The position numbers were made by a program, and so were the translations under genes. Shown piece after piece: positions 62,191 through 64,000 of a DNA stretch of 64,000 nucleotides. The notes beneath the pieces are model-generated. The model had not been told where the DNA came from. It saw only the letters and a program-made list of their open reading frames with translations, and did not search any database. The stretch comes from Terrimonas sp964445775 (lineage in GTDB: Bacteria; Bacteroidota; Bacteroidia; Chitinophagales; Chitinophagaceae): NCBI GenBank assembly GCA_964445775.1, contig CAYUMH010000002.1, positions 62,001-126,000 on the forward strand, given 5' to 3'. How positions within the stretch are numbered: the first letter of the stretch is position 1; the number at the start of each line of letters is the position of its first letter.

Positions 62191-62222
62191 TACGAATATT
62201 CGTAGATATACGAAATTTTGTA
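62191..62222. promoter_or_regulatory. BlaI-type operator pair before the GLPGLI operon
   Basis: TACGAATATTCGTA (62191-62204, perfect 14-bp palindrome) and TACGAAATTTTGTA (62209-62222, one mismatch), centres 18 bp apart, 32-63 bp before the ATG at 62159. Matches the dyads before the blaI-like gene. Confidence 0.8.
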
Positions 62223-62265
62223 TTTTTATTTTATTCATACGCTCAACTCCTTACATACAGGCAAC

Positions 62266-62293
62266 AAAAAAGCCGCACCGGGGTGCAGCTTCT
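62266..62293 (-). terminator. Intrinsic terminator of the OmpA-family gene
   Basis: Minus strand: AAGCTGCACC, CGGTGCGGCTT, then TTTTT. One mismatch in the stem. It lies 23-50 bp after the stop at 62316. Confidence 0.75.
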
Positions 62294-62315
62294 TTGTTAT
62301 TGGACGGTGTTCTTA

Positions 62316-63626
62316 TTATTTTTTTGTCACGCGTATATCTACCCTCCTGTTCTGAGCTTTACACTCAGGCGTGTCGTTAGGGGCGCAAACCGGGTGTAAA
62401 GGACCATATCCTTCCGAAGCCAGCCTGTCTGCCGCAATACCTGCTTTTACGGTTTCCTGTAAAGCCACTTTAGCCCTTTCACCGGATATCCTGGTATTTA
62501 CATCTGCAGCACCGGTATTATCGGTATAACCGCCAAATTTAACCTGCGCATTGGGGAACATTTTTAAGATGGCTGCTATATTTTTAATTTGTTGCTGCGA
62601 TGCCGGTGTAAGTACTGATTTACCGGTTTCAAAATAAACCCTGTCCAGAGTATACCACTCTTTGGTTTTATCTACCGTATCTACTGTTTTATTATTACTG
62701 TTTAAAAACTCAAACAATCTTGCTTCTGTACTGTTTTCCCCTACATGTAAAACCGTACTGTCGCTTAATGTAATCGTACGGTCTGCACCTACATCATAAA
62801 TATAATTGCCCAAAGTATCCAACTGGCCTTTAATAACCGTAACCGGACCATCATTGCCTTTTACCGTACCTGTATGATGTAAGGTATCGCTATGCGTATC
62901 GGCCGATTTTTTACCGCAACCGTCACCGGCAAAATACCAGGCCAGTAAACCCAGGCCAACTAAAATTAAAAGCGGTAATAACCATTTTAAGCCGCCTGTT
63001 TCATTTACCGCGTGTGCATCATGGCTGGCATGACCATGTCCGCTGCCATGTGCCGGTACTGGTGTAGCAGGAATACTTACACCAGGCGTGCTGATGCCGG
63101 CAAAGCCCAGTAAACTGCTGATGTTACCAGGTATAGCCGCCAGGATATTAGTCTTTTGTGATGCTAATAAACCGGCAAACTCTTCGCTGTTTAACGCATT
63201 TGTTTGAATATGGTTGCCCAACGCACCCAGTGTAGCAGGTGTGGCAACATTTAATATAGCAGATGCGGATGAACTTTTTATTCCCGCAAAACCGGCTATG
63301 GTTTCAATAATACCATTAACCTTATCGCCAAAAATAGATTGTAACCAGCTACTGGCTTTTGCCAACAGGTCACCGGAATTACCCAACAGGTCTGACACAT
63401 TGTTTAAAACGCCGCTGCCACTGGCTTCGCGGGACAGGTTAAACACTTCAGCTGCACTTTGTTCGCTTGCCGAAGCTTTGGTTGATAAACCACCCAGTAT
63501 TAATGGTAACACAGCCGAAACAGCTTTTTTAATACCATTTTCATTTTCGCCCAGCATATTGCTCAGCTTGGTAACCAGGTCAGGTGTCAGATGTGATTTT
63601 ACTACATCAAGCAGATTGAATGACAT
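62316..63626 (-). CDS. OmpA-family protein with N-terminal DUF937
   Basis: 436 residues. DUF937 in the first ~170 (MSFNLLDVVKSHLTPDLVTK, then LPLILGGLSTKA). A Gly/His-rich linker follows, then one TM helix (LLPLLILVGLGLLAWYFAG) and a C-terminal OmpA peptidoglycan-binding domain (VYFETGKSVLTPASQQQIKN, GYTDNTGAADVNTRISGERA, NRRVDIRVTKK). No signal peptide: the DUF937 part should be cytosolic and OmpA periplasmic, an inner-membrane arrangement. Confidence 0.92.
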   Translation of the reverse strand: MSFNLLDVVKSHLTPDLVTKLSNMLGENENGIKKAVSAVLPLILGGLSTKASASEQSAAEVFNLSREASGSGVLNNVSDLLGNSGDLLAKASSWLQSIFGDKVNGIIETIAGFAGIKSSSASAILNVATPATLGALGNHIQTNALNSEEFAGLLASQKTNILAAIPGNISSLLGFAGISTPGVSIPATPVPAHGSGHGHASHDAHAVNETGGLKWLLPLLILVGLGLLAWYFAGDGCGKKSADTHSDTLHHTGTVKGNDGPVTVIKGQLDTLGNYIYDVGADRTITLSDSTVLHVGENSTEARLFEFLNSNNKTVDTVDKTKEWYTLDRVYFETGKSVLTPASQQQIKNIAAILKMFPNAQVKFGGYTDNTGAADVNTRISGERAKVALQETVKAGIAADRLASEGYGPLHPVCAPNDTPECKAQNRRVDIRVTKK

Positions 63627-63840
63627 AATTAATTGGTTTTGTTTTTAAGTGTTTTTACAGTAGTTATTTCAACAGTTATTATATACTACCTGTAAGCAAG
63701 AATGCTACCAAAGTTAAACAGGAAAAAGCCTACCTAATAATAGGTTTTTGTTAAGTGATGATAACTAAGCGCTTAACCCGCCTTTTTTATCGCCCAAAAA
63801 ATTACACCTTTTTCCCGGTTTTTGAACTAACAAGCACAAA

Positions 63841-63867
63841 AAAAGCCTACCCTTACGGTAAGCTTTT
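63841..63867 (-). terminator. Intrinsic terminator after metH
   Basis: Arms AAAAGCCTACC and GGTAAGCTTTT with one mismatch and T-runs on both sides; 32-58 bp beyond the metH stop. Confidence 0.8.
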
Positions 63868-63898
63868 TGATTATTTTGCCGGGCAGTAAACCCTGATT

Positions 63899-64000
63899 TT
63901 ATTCTAATACAGGGCGCAACCACCTTTCCATCTCCTCTTTGTTCATACCCTTACGTTGTACATAATTTTCAAACTGGTCAGGTTGCACCTTCCCAATACC
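63899..64000 (-). CDS. metH: Methionine synthase MetH, last 33 residues only (cut by window edge)
   Basis: The minus strand from 64000 is open with no start: GIGKVQPDQFENYVQRKGMN then KEEMERWLRPVLE and stop TAA at 63899. This matches the very end of the B12-dependent methionine synthase activation domain, where the ...GK...DQ...DYA.RKGM....E.WL pattern is conserved. The rest lies outside the window. The call rests on this tail alone. Confidence 0.72.
   Translation of the reverse strand, partial: GIGKVQPDQFENYVQRKGMNKEEMERWLRPVLE

Noticed and set aside
62148..62399. Plus-strand frames of 72-83 residues near 62.2 kb
   Set aside because: They run through the operator dyads, terminator and the end of the OmpA gene; no independent evidence for coding.

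Overview
The window looks like chromosomal DNA of a Bacteroidota bacterium, most likely a Chitinophagaceae-type soil or environmental species; the genus is not determined. This is inferred from a fused MurF-alanine racemase, two GLPGLI proteins, two TonB-type outer-membrane barrels with carboxypeptidase-regulatory N-termini, a Rho factor with a long charged insertion, a futalosine-pathway menaquinone gene (mqnC), many lipoprotein or Sec signals, and abundant short intergenic repeats. I found no rRNA, tRNA or CRISPR array.

Region by region. 1-4.4 kb is housekeeping: mqnC (cut by the left edge), an A-type Fe-S carrier with a cysteine desulfurase, a DUF2314-ankyrin protein and methylmalonyl-CoA epimerase. 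4.5-11.5 kb is a compact anti-phage island bounded by two inverted copies of an ~80-90 bp repeat. It holds a three-gene CBASS operon (Cap15-like 2TM effector, DncV-like CD-NTase, E2-like protein). Divergent from it is an XRE regulator plus ImmA-type protease pair, with three operator-like repeats between. An uncharacterised pair follows (small winged-helix protein plus a protein with a GIY-YIG-like motif), then an AvcD-type P-loop/cytidine deaminase. Just outside lie another XRE regulator, whose 3' end recurs as a broken copy inside the island, and a SymE-like toxin.

12.5-25.2 kb is mostly core: ABC-F ATPase with a structured leader, rho, chromate transporter, cyclophilin, murF-alr and rpoN. 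25.4-30.3 kb is an accessory run of same-strand genes, most followed by a ~53 bp double-hairpin repeat, giving a cassette-like look. 30.6-46.3 kb mixes a TonB-type receptor, a LytTR regulator, a dioxygenase-like lipoprotein, an M23 peptidase, enoyl-CoA hydratase, ruvB, a glycosyltransferase, phosphatidylserine decarboxylase and a ketosynthase/ACP/acyltransferase cluster.

46.4-51.5 kb is a second accessory region. It has a REP-associated tyrosine transposase between perfect palindromes, a duplicated ~250 bp segment carrying gene remnants, and several orphan hypothetical genes. 52.3-64 kb holds a DsbA-like protein, a GLPGLI protein, a histidine kinase/response regulator pair, and a BlaI/BlaR1-type pair. 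The BlaI-like repressor probably also controls a GLPGLI plus outer-membrane-barrel operon, because both promoters carry the same palindrome. An OmpA/DUF937 protein and the last codons of metH end the window.

All functional calls come from reading motifs in translated sequence; no database search was run.
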